Origin: Nocardia vaccinii NBRC 15922
GTDB lineage: Bacteria; Actinomycetota; Actinomycetes; Mycobacteriales; Mycobacteriaceae
NCBI RefSeq assembly: GCF_001613305.1
Contig: NZ_BDCC01000005.1
Location: 1 to 64,000, forward strand
DNA length: 64,000 bases
Reading direction: 5' to 3'
The notes under the pieces were generated by a model that saw only the letters and a program-made list of their open reading frames with translations, was not told the DNA's origin and did no database searches. Shown in pieces: positions 36,154 through 45,116 of this stretch (the first letter of the stretch is position 1; every line of letters starts with the position of its first letter). The position numbers and the translations under genes were made by a program.

Positions 36154-36669
36154 ATGCCCAACAAGACCGTATACGTCTCCGACGACGACCTTCCCCTGTT
36201 CCAGCGCGCACAAGAGCTGGTCGGCGGCAATCTGTCGGGCGCGATCGTAACGGCGTTGCGCCGGTTCATCGAACTCGAAGAGGGGCGTCAGGCGGGCTTC
36301 GAGGAAATCGTGCTGCGCGTCGGCCACAACGGCGTTCGCCAGGTGCGATTCTCCGGCTCACTGCTCACCGAGGCGCACGAATACACCGACGACGCCTTCG
36401 AGCGCATCCGAATCTACCGCAGCCGCAAGGGCAAATTCGTCCTGTACACCCAGAGCTCCAAGTGGTCGGAGTACCCCACCGAGACCAACTGGATCAAGGA
36501 TCTGACGAATTGGCGGCGCATGCTCGGCGTCAACGATCCGGACTGGGGCGATTTCGCGATGGACATCTTCGACTCGGTCGAGGAACTGAAGGGAAAGATC
36601 CCCGACTCGATCTATGACCGCGTGGCCGGTGTCGCCGACCGCCCGCACATCGAGGATCTCGACATCTGA
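36154..36669 (+). CDS. EXLDI family protein
   Basis: The 171-residue protein ends HIEDLDI, the C-terminal motif that defines the EXLDI family (TIGR04342), and has the typical MPNKTVYVSDDDLPLFQRAQEL start and RFIELEEGRQAGFEEIVLRVG. The N-terminal 50 residues look like a ribbon-helix-helix DNA-binding module; the middle (FERIRIYRSRKGKFVLYTQSSKW) is beta-rich. Members often sit next to drug-type ABC transporter genes, as here. GGAG lies only 2 nt before ATG 36154; ATG 36127 is in frame but would make the palindrome coding. Confidence 0.88.
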   Translation: MPNKTVYVSDDDLPLFQRAQELVGGNLSGAIVTALRRFIELEEGRQAGFEEIVLRVGHNGVRQVRFSGSLLTEAHEYTDDAFERIRIYRSRKGKFVLYTQSSKWSEYPTETNWIKDLTNWRRMLGVNDPDWGDFAMDIFDSVEELKGKIPDSIYDRVAGVADRPHIEDLDI

Positions 36670-36793
36670 CCCTCCCGGGGCGCTGATCCCGCCCCGCACA
36701 ACTGCACACCAGAACTCCCTTGTCCGCACAACACAGCGGACACGGCTCGGTCAACGCATGCATTCATGCCTATTAGTAGATGAGAGGAAAATC

Positions 36794-37744
36794 ATGAGCG
36801 ACAACGCTCGCACACCGGCCATTTCGGTCTCCGGCCTGCGGAAATCCTATGGTGAGCAGATCGTGCTCGACGGTATCGACCTGAACGTCCCCCAGGGCAC
36901 GATCTTCTCCCTGCTCGGCCCCAACGGCGCGGGCAAGACCACCACCGTGCAGATCCTGTCCACCCTGATCCGCGCCGACGGTGGCGAGGCGCGGGTCGGT
37001 GGACACGACGTCGCCGCCGATCCGGGCCGGGTGCGCTCGACCATCGGCGTCACCGGGCAGTTCTCCGCGGTGGACGAACTGCTCACCGGGCGGGAGAACC
37101 TGCTGATGATGGGCGACCTGTTCCATCTGCCGCGCACCGAGAACCGGCGCATCGCACAGCGACTGCTCGAGCGGTTCGATCTGGCGGACTCGGCCGACAA
37201 GACCGCGGCCGGCTACTCCGGCGGCATGACCCGCCGCCTGGACCTGGCCATGACCCTGGTGGGGCAGCCGCGCATCATCTTCCTGGACGAGCCGACCACC
37301 GGCCTGGATCCGCGCAGCCGCCGCGCGATGTGGGACATCATCCGCGAACTCGTCGCGGGCGGCGTCACGATCTTCCTGACCACCCAGTATCTGGATGAGG
37401 CAGACGATCTCGCACATCGGATCGCGGTATTGGACCACGGCCGCATCGTCGCCGAGGGCACCCCGGACCAGCTCAAACGGCTGGTGCCGGGCGGGCACAT
37501 CCGGCTGAGCTTCGCCGACCGATCCGAACTCGGCGTGGCCGCCGAACTGCTGGGCGGCGTGGCCGATGAGCTGACCCTCGCGGTGCCCAGCGACGGATCG
37601 GTGAAATCCCTTCGCTCCGTGCTGGATCGGCTCGACGACGCCCATGTCGAACCCGAGGGCCTGGCCGTGCACACCGCCGACCTGGACGACGTATTCCTCT
37701 CTCTCACCGGACAACCCGCTCCCGAAAAGGAAACCGCGCGATGA
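36794..37744 (+). CDS. DrrA-like ABC transporter ATP-binding protein
   Basis: The 316-residue ATPase has Walker A LLGPNGAGKTTT, Q-loop GVTGQFSAVDE, signature YSGGMTRRLDLAM, Walker B IIFLDEPTTGLDP and H-loop TTQYLDEA, all in the DrrA (daunorubicin resistance) style, followed by the DUF4162 C-terminal segment. With the permease encoded next it forms an exporter of drugs or lipids. ATG 36794 has AGAGGA upstream. It lies 124 bp after the EXLDI gene and overlaps the permease gene by 4 bp. Confidence 0.95.
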   Translation: MSDNARTPAISVSGLRKSYGEQIVLDGIDLNVPQGTIFSLLGPNGAGKTTTVQILSTLIRADGGEARVGGHDVAADPGRVRSTIGVTGQFSAVDELLTGRENLLMMGDLFHLPRTENRRIAQRLLERFDLADSADKTAAGYSGGMTRRLDLAMTLVGQPRIIFLDEPTTGLDPRSRRAMWDIIRELVAGGVTIFLTTQYLDEADDLAHRIAVLDHGRIVAEGTPDQLKRLVPGGHIRLSFADRSELGVAAELLGGVADELTLAVPSDGSVKSLRSVLDRLDDAHVEPEGLAVHTADLDDVFLSLTGQPAPEKETAR

Positions 37745-38514
37745 GCACCCTGACCTACCCACTGGCCGATTCGACCACCATGCTGCGCCGGAACCTGGTG
37801 CACGCCAAGCGATATCCGGGCATGACGGTCGGCGTGATCCTCATGCCGGTGATCCTGCTGCTGCTGTTCAACTACGTCTTCGGCGGCGCGCTGGGCAAGG
37901 CCACCGGCGGCGCGAAGTACATCGACTACATCGTGCCGGGCATGATGCTGATGATTCCGGCCTATCTCGTTGCGGGCATCGCGGTTTCGGTGGCCTCGGA
38001 TATGACCAAGGGCATCGTCGCGCGGTTCCGGACGATGCCGATCGATCATTCCTCGATCCTGACCGGACAGGTCGTCGGCACCCTGATCCAGGGCCTGCTG
38101 GGAGTGGGGCTGATGGTGGCCGTGGGTGTGGCCATAGGCTTCCGCTCGAACGCCACCGTGCTGGAATGGCTGCTCGCCTTCGGCCTGATCGCGCTGACGA
38201 TCTTCGGATTGTCCTGGCTCGGTGTGGGTTTCGGGCTGGCCGCGGCGAATCCGGAGAGTGCGAGCAACACCCCGACGCCGATCCTGTTCCTGCCGTTCCT
38301 GGGCAGCGGTCTGGTGCCGACCGGCACCATGCCCACCGGAGTGCGGCAGTTCGCGGAGTATCAGCCCTTCACCCCGCTGACCGAAACCATTCGCGGCCTG
38401 CTGATGGGCACACCGATCGGGAACAACGGCATCATCGCCCTCGCCTGGTGCATCGGCTTCACCGTGGTCGGCTACATCTGGTCGCGGTCGCTGTTCCGGC
38501 GCAAGACCAGCTGA
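37741..38514 (+). CDS. DrrB-like ABC-2 type permease
   Basis: The 257-residue membrane protein has about six helices and the ABC-2 signature region (MLRRNLVHAKRYPGMTVGVILMPVILLLLFNYVFGGAL, GIVARFRTMPID, and FLPFLGSGLVPTGTMPTGVRQFAEYQPFTPLTETIRGLL). This matches DrrB. It starts at ATGA on the drrA-like stop. The substrate might be the product of the neighbouring ThDP/KAS III-like operon, but adjacency is the only evidence. Confidence 0.92.
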   Translation: MSTLTYPLADSTTMLRRNLVHAKRYPGMTVGVILMPVILLLLFNYVFGGALGKATGGAKYIDYIVPGMMLMIPAYLVAGIAVSVASDMTKGIVARFRTMPIDHSSILTGQVVGTLIQGLLGVGLMVAVGVAIGFRSNATVLEWLLAFGLIALTIFGLSWLGVGFGLAAANPESASNTPTPILFLPFLGSGLVPTGTMPTGVRQFAEYQPFTPLTETIRGLLMGTPIGNNGIIALAWCIGFTVVGYIWSRSLFRRKTS

Positions 38515-38527
38515 CCCCGTTCGCCGC

Positions 38528-38562
38528 GAACCCCCGGGCGCGATTCCGGCGCCCGGGGGTTC
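38528..38562. terminator. Bidirectional hairpin terminator
   Basis: A perfect 14-bp stem (38528-38541 with 38549-38562) and 7-nt loop sits between the converging drrB-like and HAD genes, overlapping the HAD stop codon. There is no long T-run; strength is inferred from the stem. Confidence 0.75.
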
Positions 38563-39181
38563 AGGCGCGTCCCAGGTGTGCGGTGAGCCAGCCGTCGAAT
38601 TCGGTGAGATCGCGCAGGACCACATCCGCGCCGGCTTCGGACAGTTCCGCGGCGCTGCACGGGCCGGTGGCCACCGCGACCGACAGCGCGTCCGCGGTTC
38701 GCGCGCCCCGAACGTCGCCGATGTGATCGCCGACGTAGATATCGGCCCCGTGTTCGCGCAACGCCTCGGCCTTGCGTTCGGCCCACAGATTCCCGACGAC
38801 CGCGTCGGCTGGTATACCCAGATGCTTCAGGTGCAGTTTCGCGTTCGGCTCGTACTTCGCGGTGACCACGACCGCGCGCCCGCCCGCGGCCTGCACGGCC
38901 TCGACCGCCCGGCGCGCACCCGGCATCATCACCGTCCCGGCGATGGCGTGTTCGGGATACATCGAGCGGTACAGTTCGGCGACCGCCGCGACGTCCTCGG
39001 CCGGAAACCAGTTCGCGATCTCCTCCTCGAGCGGCGGCCCCAGCCGGGTGACGACCAGATCGCAGTCGATCACCACACCCGTGCGCTCCGACAGCGCCCG
39101 ATAGCAGGCGCCGATCCCGGGCCGGGAATCGATCAACGTCATGTCCAGGTCGAAGCCGACCGTCAACGAGCGGGATGCCAT
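38561..39181 (-). CDS. HAD-superfamily hydrolase (phosphoglycolate-phosphatase-like)
   Basis: The 206-residue protein has HAD motif I GFDLDMTLIDS (nucleophile and acid Asp), an alpha-helical cap, motif II VVVTAKY, a Lys in the AKLHLKHLGI region, and motif IV YVGDHIGDVRGA. It should hydrolyse a small phosphate ester; the substrate is unknown. Convergent with the ABC transporter operon and 10 bp after the SdpI-like gene on the same strand, so possibly co-transcribed with it. Confidence 0.88.
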   Translation of the reverse strand: MASRSLTVGFDLDMTLIDSRPGIGACYRALSERTGVVIDCDLVVTRLGPPLEEEIANWFPAEDVAAVAELYRSMYPEHAIAGTVMMPGARRAVEAVQAAGGRAVVVTAKYEPNAKLHLKHLGIPADAVVGNLWAERKAEALREHGADIYVGDHIGDVRGARTADALSVAVATGPCSAAELSEAGADVVLRDLTEFDGWLTAHLGRA

Positions 39182-39191
39182 CGAGCCGCGC

Positions 39192-39608
39192 TCAGTTCGC
39201 GGGCTGGCAGGCGTCGCGCAGTGAGCAGGCGCCGCAGGCGTTGCCGCAGCTGCCGACCTCCGGGGCGGGGGCCAGCCGGGCGATGGCCTGTCCGGCGGCG
39301 TTCACACCGGCGCCGAGGGTGAACAGCGCGATGACCGCGGCGAGGACGGCGGCGATGATTCCGGCGATCGGACCCGCCACCAGTGCGACGACGCCACCCG
39401 CGATCAGCAGCAGTCCCGCACCGATCGACGTGGGCGCGGCGACCTTGTTGGCGAGCCGGTACGCCTCCTCGCTGCGCACGGCCTCTTCGGTGTGCACGCC
39501 GAAGTATCGGTTGGGCGGCAGTGAGCCGGTCAGCCCGAGCACCCCTGTGACGACAGCCACCGCAGCCAGCACGAACAGGATCAACGCCACCACGATCACC
39601 TCGGTCAC
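39192..39608 (-). CDS. SdpI-like membrane protein with C-terminal Cys cluster
   Basis: The 138-residue protein has an N-terminal helix (VIVVALILFVLAAVAVVTG), the SdpI/YhfL-type motif PPNRYFGVHTEEAVRSEEAYRLANKVAAP, and two more helices. SdpI is the immunity/signal protein against SdpC toxin in Bacillus; in actinobacteria the function is unknown. The hydrophilic C-terminus carries four cysteines (C-x3-C-x2-C-x5-C, in CGNACGACSLRDAC), which is unusual and could bind a metal or Fe-S cluster. GTG 39608 begins the recognisable protein. Confidence 0.8.
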   Translation of the reverse strand: MTEVIVVALILFVLAAVAVVTGVLGLTGSLPPNRYFGVHTEEAVRSEEAYRLANKVAAPTSIGAGLLLIAGGVVALVAGPIAGIIAAVLAAVIALFTLGAGVNAAGQAIARLAPAPEVGSCGNACGACSLRDACQPAN

Positions 39609-39786
39609 GGTACTCGCGCACCAGCCCGCCACCCAGCACGACCCCGCTGGTTGTGACCCACACCATGCATCGGGCGACTGCGTGGCATCGGCTCGATCCG
39701 AGGGCCTTTTTGGGCGCTGACGTGCACACCCTCTACCCTGATGAGCAACGTTCATTCCGGGGAGCTCGATAAGTAGAGGCAGGATC

Positions 39787-42687
39787 GTGCAGGACACTCG
39801 CGCAACCGAACCGACCGGCGCCGCCGCGAACGGCAGCGGCGAGGTGCCCGCACACCGCTACAACGCCGACCTCGCCGGACGTATCGAACGCAAATGGCAG
39901 CAGGCGTGGGAGGAGCGCGGGACGTTCCACGCGCCGAATCCGGTCGGCCCGCTGCGCGGCGAGATCCCCGCCGACAAGCTGTTCATCCAGGACATGTTCC
40001 CGTACCCGTCCGGCGCGGGACTGCACGTCGGACATCCCCTCGGTTACATCGCGACCGACGTGTTCGCCCGCTATCACCGCATGACCGGCCGCAATGTGCT
40101 GCACGCACTGGGTTACGACGCGTTCGGCCTGCCCGCCGAGCAGTACGCGGTGCAGACCGGCGCCCATCCTCGCGTGACCACCGAGTCGAATATCGCGACC
40201 ATGCAGCGTCAGCTGGACCGGCTGGGCCTGGGGCACGACCGGCGGCGTTCGTTCGCCACCACCGATCCGGAGTTCTACAAGTGGACGCAGTGGATCTTCC
40301 TGCGCATCTACAACGCCTGGTACGACACGGATCTGGGCAAGGCGCGCCCGATCGACGAGCTGATCGCCGAATTCGACAGCGGCGCGAGAACTCCCGGAGA
40401 CGGCACGGTGTGGGCCGAACTGTCCCCGGCCGAGCGCAATGCCGTGGTGGATTCGTATCGTCTGGTGTACCAGTCCGATTCGATGGTCAACTGGTGTCCG
40501 GGTCTGGGCACCGTGCTGTCCAACGAGGAGGTCACCGCGGAGGGGCGTTCCGAGCGCGGCAACTTCCCGGTGTTCCGTAAACGGCTGTGGCAGTGGATGA
40601 TGCGCATCACCGCCTACTCCGATCGTCTGGTGGACGACCTGGACCGCCTGGACTGGCCCGAGAACGTCAAGGCCATGCAGCGCAACTGGATCGGCCGTTC
40701 GCGCGGGGCGCAGGTGCGGTTCGGCGCGGGTTCGGAGACGATCGAGGTATTCACCACCCGGCCCGACACGCTGTTCGGTGCGACCTATGTCGTGCTGGCG
40801 CCGGAACACGAGCTGGTCGATACGCTGACCGCCGACCTCTGGCCGGCCGGAACCGATCCGCGCTGGCAGTTCGGCGAGACCGCGAATCCGGCCGAAGCCG
40901 TTGCGGCATACCGCAAGTCGATCGCGGCGAAATCGGATCTGGAACGTCAGGAGAACAAGGACAAGACCGGCGTCTTCCTGGGCACGTACGCCACCAATCC
41001 GGTGAACGGCGCACAGGTGCCGATCTTCATCGCCGACTACGTGCTCAGCGGTTACGGCACCGGCGCGATCATGGCCGTGCCCGGTCACGACGCACGGGAC
41101 TGGGAATTCGCCACCGCTTTCGGTCTGCCGATTCTGGAAGTCGTTGCGGGCGGGGATGTCTCGCAGGGCGTGCACTCCGGTGAGGGCACGCTGGTGAACT
41201 CCGGCTACCTGGACGGACTGGAGATCGAGGCCGCCAAGGCGCGCGTCATCGAACAGCTGGAGGCCGACGGGCACGGCCGCGGCACGGTTCAATACAAGCT
41301 GCGGGACTGGCTGTTCGCCCGGCAGCGCTACTGGGGCGAGCCGTTCCCGATCGTGTACGACGAGGACGGCGCACCGCACGCGCTGCCGGAATCCATGCTG
41401 CCGGTGACGCTTCCGGAGATCGAGGATTTCGCGCCGGTAACCTTCGATCCCGACGACGCCGATTCCGAACCGTCGCCGCCGCTGGCCAAGGCCACCGACT
41501 GGGTGCACGTGGAACTGGATCTGGGTGACGGCCCGAAGAAGTACCGCCGCGACACCAACGTCATGCCCAACTGGGCGGGCAGTTCCTGGTATCAGCTGCG
41601 CTACGCCGACCCGACCAACGCCGAGACCTTCTGCGCTCCGGAGAACGAGAAGTACTGGCTGGGACCGCGTCCCATCGAGCACGGTGACCAGGATCCGGGC
41701 GGTGTCGACCTGTACGTCGGCGGGGTGGAACACGCGGTGCTGCATCTGCTGTACGCGCGGTTCTGGCAGAAGGTGCTGTTCGATCTGGGTGATGTGACCG
41801 GCGCCGAACCGTATCGCCGCCTGTTCAACCAGGGCTACATCCAGGCCTTCGCCTACACCGATGCGCGCGGGGCGTACGTCCCGGCGGCGGAGATCGTCGA
41901 GCGGGACGGAAAGTTCTTCTGGACCCCGCCGACGAAGGAGGCTTCATCGGATACAGCCTCCGGTGTCGAGGAGCAGGTCTTCCAGGAGTACGGCAAGATC
42001 GGCAAATCGCTGAAGAACGCCATCTCCCCCGACGAGATGTGCGATCTGTACGGCGCGGACACCTTCCGGTTCTATGAGATGTCGATGGGCCCGCTGGACA
42101 CCTCGCGCCCCTGGGCGACCAAGGACGTCGTCGGTGCGCACCGCTTCCTGCAGCGCGTCTGGCGGCTGGTGGTGGACGAGGAATCCGGCGCACTGCGGGT
42201 CACCGACGCCGAGCCGTCACCCGAGGCACTTCGCTTGCTGCACAAGACGATTGCCGGAGCCGACGACGACTACGCCAACCTGCGCGACAACACCGCCGGC
42301 GCGAAGCTGATCGAGCTGACCAACTTCCTGACCAAGAACTACCCCGAAGGCTCTCCGCGTTCGGTGGTCGAACCCCTGGTCCTGATGCTGGCCCCGATGG
42401 CTCCACACATCGCGGAGGAACTCTGGGAGCGCCTGGGCCACACCGTAGCCCTGGCCCACGGCCCCTTCCCCCTCGCCGATCCCGCACTGCTGGTGGAGGA
42501 TTCGGTCGAATACCCCATCCAGGTCAACGGGAAGGTCCGCAGCCGCGTCAGCGTCCCCGCCGACGCCGACGCGAAAGCGATCGAGATCGTGGCGCTCGCC
42601 GATGAGAAGCTGCTGGAGTTCCTGAACGGCAAGACGCCTCGCAAGGTCATCGTCGTCCCGGGACGCCTGGTCAACGTCGTTGCCTGA
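39787..42687 (+). CDS. leuS: Leucyl-tRNA synthetase
   Basis: The 966-residue class Ia enzyme charges tRNA-Leu. It has the HIGH equivalent [22 protein letters not shown], the CP1 editing domain with [39 protein letters not shown], and the KMSKS equivalent KIGKSLKN, which is the usual actinobacterial form. A normal C-terminal anticodon-binding region follows. GTG 39787 is preceded by AGGCAGGA. Divergent from the SdpI-like gene; a hairpin follows at 42745-42775. Confidence 0.98.
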   Translation: MQDTRATEPTGAAANGSGEVPAHRYNADLAGRIERKWQQAWEERGTFHAPNPVGPLRGEIPADKLFIQDMFPYPSGAGLHVGHPLGYIATDVFARYHRMTGRNVLHALGYDAFGLPAEQYAVQTGAHPRVTTESNIATMQRQLDRLGLGHDRRRSFATTDPEFYKWTQWIFLRIYNAWYDTDLGKARPIDELIAEFDSGARTPGDGTVWAELSPAERNAVVDSYRLVYQSDSMVNWCPGLGTVLSNEEVTAEGRSERGNFPVFRKRLWQWMMRITAYSDRLVDDLDRLDWPENVKAMQRNWIGRSRGAQVRFGAGSETIEVFTTRPDTLFGATYVVLAPEHELVDTLTADLWPAGTDPRWQFGETANPAEAVAAYRKSIAAKSDLERQENKDKTGVFLGTYATNPVNGAQVPIFIADYVLSGYGTGAIMAVPGHDARDWEFATAFGLPILEVVAGGDVSQGVHSGEGTLVNSGYLDGLEIEAAKARVIEQLEADGHGRGTVQYKLRDWLFARQRYWGEPFPIVYDEDGAPHALPESMLPVTLPEIEDFAPVTFDPDDADSEPSPPLAKATDWVHVELDLGDGPKKYRRDTNVMPNWAGSSWYQLRYADPTNAETFCAPENEKYWLGPRPIEHGDQDPGGVDLYVGGVEHAVLHLLYARFWQKVLFDLGDVTGAEPYRRLFNQGYIQAFAYTDARGAYVPAAEIVERDGKFFWTPPTKEASSDTASGVEEQVFQEYGKIGKSLKNAISPDEMCDLYGADTFRFYEMSMGPLDTSRPWATKDVVGAHRFLQRVWRLVVDEESGALRVTDAEPSPEALRLLHKTIAGADDDYANLRDNTAGAKLIELTNFLTKNYPEGSPRSVVEPLVLMLAPMAPHIAEELWERLGHTVALAHGPFPLADPALLVEDSVEYPIQVNGKVRSRVSVPADADAKAIEIVALADEKLLEFLNGKTPRKVIVVPGRLVNVVA

Positions 42688-42744
42688 CAGCCGATTCCGG
42701 AACCTTCGAGCTGCGGATAATCCGGCCTCGCTCACGATGTGAGC

Positions 42745-42775
42745 CGTGGGCGAGGCGCCGTCCGCCTCGCCCACG
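42745..42775. terminator. Terminator after leuS
   Basis: A perfect 13-bp stem (42745-42757 with 42763-42775) closes a 5-nt loop; a smaller hairpin CTCAC-GAT-GTGAG precedes it at 42731-42743. It can serve both leuS and the convergent 31-codon gene. Confidence 0.75.
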
Positions 42776-42792
42776 CCGTTTCCGGTAGGTCC

Positions 42793-42888
42793 TCAGCTCG
42801 ATCCGGTGCCGAGGTTCAGGCCGCCTCCGGTGCCGAGGTGGACACCGAAGAGGCTGAGGAACACATTGAATGCTGTGCCGAGGTCCAT
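42793..42888 (-). CDS. 31-residue microprotein, hydrophobic with LGTG repeats
   Basis: This short frame has a GGAG 8 nt before ATG 42888, strong GC3 bias, and ends just before a terminator hairpin, all of which support a real gene. It encodes an amphipathic/hydrophobic first half (MDLGTAFNVFLSLFGVHL) and a Gly-rich second half in which LGTG recurs three times in all. It stands alone, with an AT-richer 305-bp region upstream that should hold its promoter. I do not recognise a named family; it could be a membrane-associated small protein. Too short to be certain without expression data. Confidence 0.6.
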   Translation of the reverse strand: MDLGTAFNVFLSLFGVHLGTGGGLNLGTGSS

Positions 42889-43193
42889 GACGACGACTCC
42901 AATCGAAATAACGGGGCGCCCTTCTGGCGATTCCCTTCGATACTGGTTAATCGCCCTACCAACTCTGCTGTTACCAATCGCTGGTCAGTAGCGGTAAATC
43001 TCTCGTCGGCCGCGAGTTTGTCAACCGTCCAGTTATCTCGATGGCCTGTAATCCTATTCGATAAGCCATCTACCTGGGCTTTACTTCATATGAATGAAAT
43101 ATTCGAGACGATAGCAATATTCGTCCCGATACCGACGCAGCGTAATAGCGCAATATTTCGAATGGTGTTGTGTGCGCGGTAATCCCATACCGC
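42889..43193. other. AT-rich intergenic region upstream of the microprotein
   Basis: This 305-bp stretch is clearly less GC-rich than the rest of the window. It contains AATATTCG at 43098 and 43116 and AATATTTCG at 43152. It separates the 3' end of the deacetylase gene from the start of the microprotein gene on the same strand. No gene is seen; a promoter or acquired DNA are possible explanations. Confidence 0.45.
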
Positions 43194-44039
43194 TCAGACA
43201 GGCGGCAGCGTGACGTCGTTCAAGGTGACCATGGACAGATTGCGCTGTTTGATGACGTCCACCAACTGGTTGTAGCAGTGCGTCACGGCAGGGTGATTGG
43301 CATGGCCGATGACTATCGCCTGTGAGTTGAAGTACTTGTGGGCCATCTCGATCAGGTACTGCTCGGTGACGATCGAGGAATCGCTCAGCGAGCCGTACCA
43401 GAGGGTGGGCACAGTGTAGCCGTGCTCGGCGGCGACACGGTCCACGGCAGCGTTGTGGAAGCCGTACGGCGGACGGTAGAAGGGCGTGCCGTCGACGCCG
43501 AATGTGTTGCGCAGGAATGTTTTCGTGCGTTCGAGCTGATCGGCGACGCCCGCGGCGGACAGCTTGGTCAGTGCCGGATGGTTCCAGGTGTGGTTGCCGA
43601 GCTGGATCTGCCCGGATTCGACCAGCGGCCGTAACGCGTCGCGGTGCACGGTCCAGGAACTGTAGGAAGCGGTGACGAAGAAGGTGAAGCGCGCGCCGGT
43701 GTCCTGGGCGAATTTGATGTACGCGCCGACGACATCGGCATCGGCGCCGTCGTCGACGGTGAGCGCGAGATTGTTGCCCGTGCCGGGAAGCGCGGTGATG
43801 GTTCGCCGCGACAGGCGCGTCTTCGGGCCACCGGGCGGGGCCGGGAGCAGCGGAATCGCGGCCCGCGCCGGCGGCGGTGCGGGCGTCGAGGGCGGAGCCG
43901 ACGCGATCGCGTTCGCCAGATGATTCGGCGCGGCGCCGGAAATCCCGACACCGTGCGTCGAATCGCATCCGGACAATGCGGCGGCTGTCCCAGCCGCGAG
44001 CAGCGTCAACCACTGCCTACGGTTCATCGTCGAATTCAT
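43194..44039 (-). CDS. Exported polysaccharide deacetylase (NodB homology)
   Basis: The 281-residue protein has an N-terminal twin-arginine/lipoprotein-like signal (NRRQWLTLLAAGTAAALSGC), a Pro/Ala-rich linker, and a NodB domain: motif 1 LALTVDDGADADV with the catalytic Asp pair, motif 2 GNHTWNHP with the metal His residues, motif 3 PFYRPPYGFHN, and a C-terminal motif VIGHAN. It probably removes acetyl groups from peptidoglycan or another surface glycan, anchored to the membrane outer face. Confidence 0.92.
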   Translation of the reverse strand: MNSTMNRRQWLTLLAAGTAAALSGCDSTHGVGISGAAPNHLANAIASAPPSTPAPPPARAAIPLLPAPPGGPKTRLSRRTITALPGTGNNLALTVDDGADADVVGAYIKFAQDTGARFTFFVTASYSSWTVHRDALRPLVESGQIQLGNHTWNHPALTKLSAAGVADQLERTKTFLRNTFGVDGTPFYRPPYGFHNAAVDRVAAEHGYTVPTLWYGSLSDSSIVTEQYLIEMAHKYFNSQAIVIGHANHPAVTHCYNQLVDVIKQRNLSMVTLNDVTLPPV

Positions 44040-44164
44040 ATTCGCAGAACCATTTCGTGCCGGAGATCACTGACGCTGAGAATCTACCCGCACCCGCCTC
44101 CTCCCGAAACGACCGGGCCGCTCCGCGAGTTCAGTGGGTTGCCGGGCGCCGGGCACCTTCCCTG

Positions 44165-44181
44165 CCCGGCCGACGGCCGGG
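44165..44181. terminator. Weak hairpin downstream of SDR gene
   Basis: CCCGGCC-GAC-GGCCGGG forms a 7-bp stem with a 3-nt loop 84 bp after the SDR stop on the minus strand. No T-run follows, so its role as a terminator is uncertain. Confidence 0.3.
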
Positions 44182-44265
44182 ATACCCGCGTATTCGGCTG
44201 GTTACCCGGGTGCCCGCGAAATCATTTGCCGCGCTTGGGCTCGAGCCTGCCCGAGTGAGCGGCGA

Positions 44266-44970
44266 CTAGGTTCGGGCGATCGGGCGCAGGACGATCTCGG
44301 TGGGGTGGGCGTCGCGCGGTGTTTCGATCGTGGTGCGTACCGCTCGGGCGACGGTAGCGGCGGTGAGGAATTCCTCGGGGCGGTAGTCGCGGCCCTCGTC
44401 CGCGACGATGGCGCGCTGCATATCGGTGTCGATGCGGCCGGGGTGTATGGAGGTGACGCGCAGTTCGGGCTCCTCGAGACGTAGGGCGTCACCGAATGCG
44501 CGGAGGGCGAATTTGCTCGCCGCGTAGACGCCCCAGCCGGGATTGGCGCGCAGGCCCGCGCCCGAGTTGATCAGGACCACGTGGCCCCTGGCGGCGCGCA
44601 GTGCGGGCAGCAGCAGCCTGGTCAGCTCGGAGACGGCGATCAGGTTGGCTTCCAGGGTGTTTCGCCACTGCTGGACCGATGATTCGGCAATGGTGCCGAG
44701 ATCGGCCACACCGGCGTTGTGGACCAGCACGTCGAGGCGATCGATCGGGGCGCAGGCCCCGGCGACGGCTTCGTAGTCGGTCAAGTCGACGGGCCACGGG
44801 GTGTTACCGGGCAGTTCCGCCGTGATCCCCGAGAGCGCCTCGGCCGTGCGCGCGCCGAGCAGCAGGCGGTGCGCGGGGGCGAGTTCGCGGGCGATCGCCG
44901 CACCCAGGCCCCGGCTCGCGCCGGTGATCAGAGCGGTCGGCCTGGTCGTCTCGGCAGCATGCGCGGTCAT
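44266..44970 (-). CDS. Short-chain dehydrogenase/reductase
   Basis: The 234-residue SDR has the Rossmann motif TGASRGLGAAIA, NAG in LVHNAGVADLG, the catalytic Ser in LINSGAGLRANPG, and Y-x3-K in YAASKFALRAFG, followed by SIHPGRIDTDM. The substrate is unknown. ATG 44970 is preferred to the start 24 bp upstream because the domain starts at once. Divergent from the glucosylglycerate hydrolase gene. Confidence 0.9.
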   Translation of the reverse strand: MTAHAAETTRPTALITGASRGLGAAIARELAPAHRLLLGARTAEALSGITAELPGNTPWPVDLTDYEAVAGACAPIDRLDVLVHNAGVADLGTIAESSVQQWRNTLEANLIAVSELTRLLLPALRAARGHVVLINSGAGLRANPGWGVYAASKFALRAFGDALRLEEPELRVTSIHPGRIDTDMQRAIVADEGRDYRPEEFLTAATVARAVRTTIETPRDAHPTEIVLRPIART

Positions 44971-45116
44971 GCGCCTACGGTAATCATTCACCACCGCAAC
45001 TCATGAACCGAAGGACTCCGGTGAGCATCGCCGACCACGAGCCGCTGATGAACCGGCCGCAGCCCGGCCGAGACGCGCAACGCGCATATCTGAAGGTGTC
45101 GTCGCAGAATGGGGGG

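Noticed and set aside
39733..41745. 670-codon open frame antisense to leuS
   Set aside because: Shadow of a well-supported essential gene; no domain or ribosome-binding site.
43081..44013. 310-codon frame overlapping the deacetylase gene on the same strand
   Set aside because: It runs out of frame with the deacetylase and its translation is Arg-rich shadow sequence.
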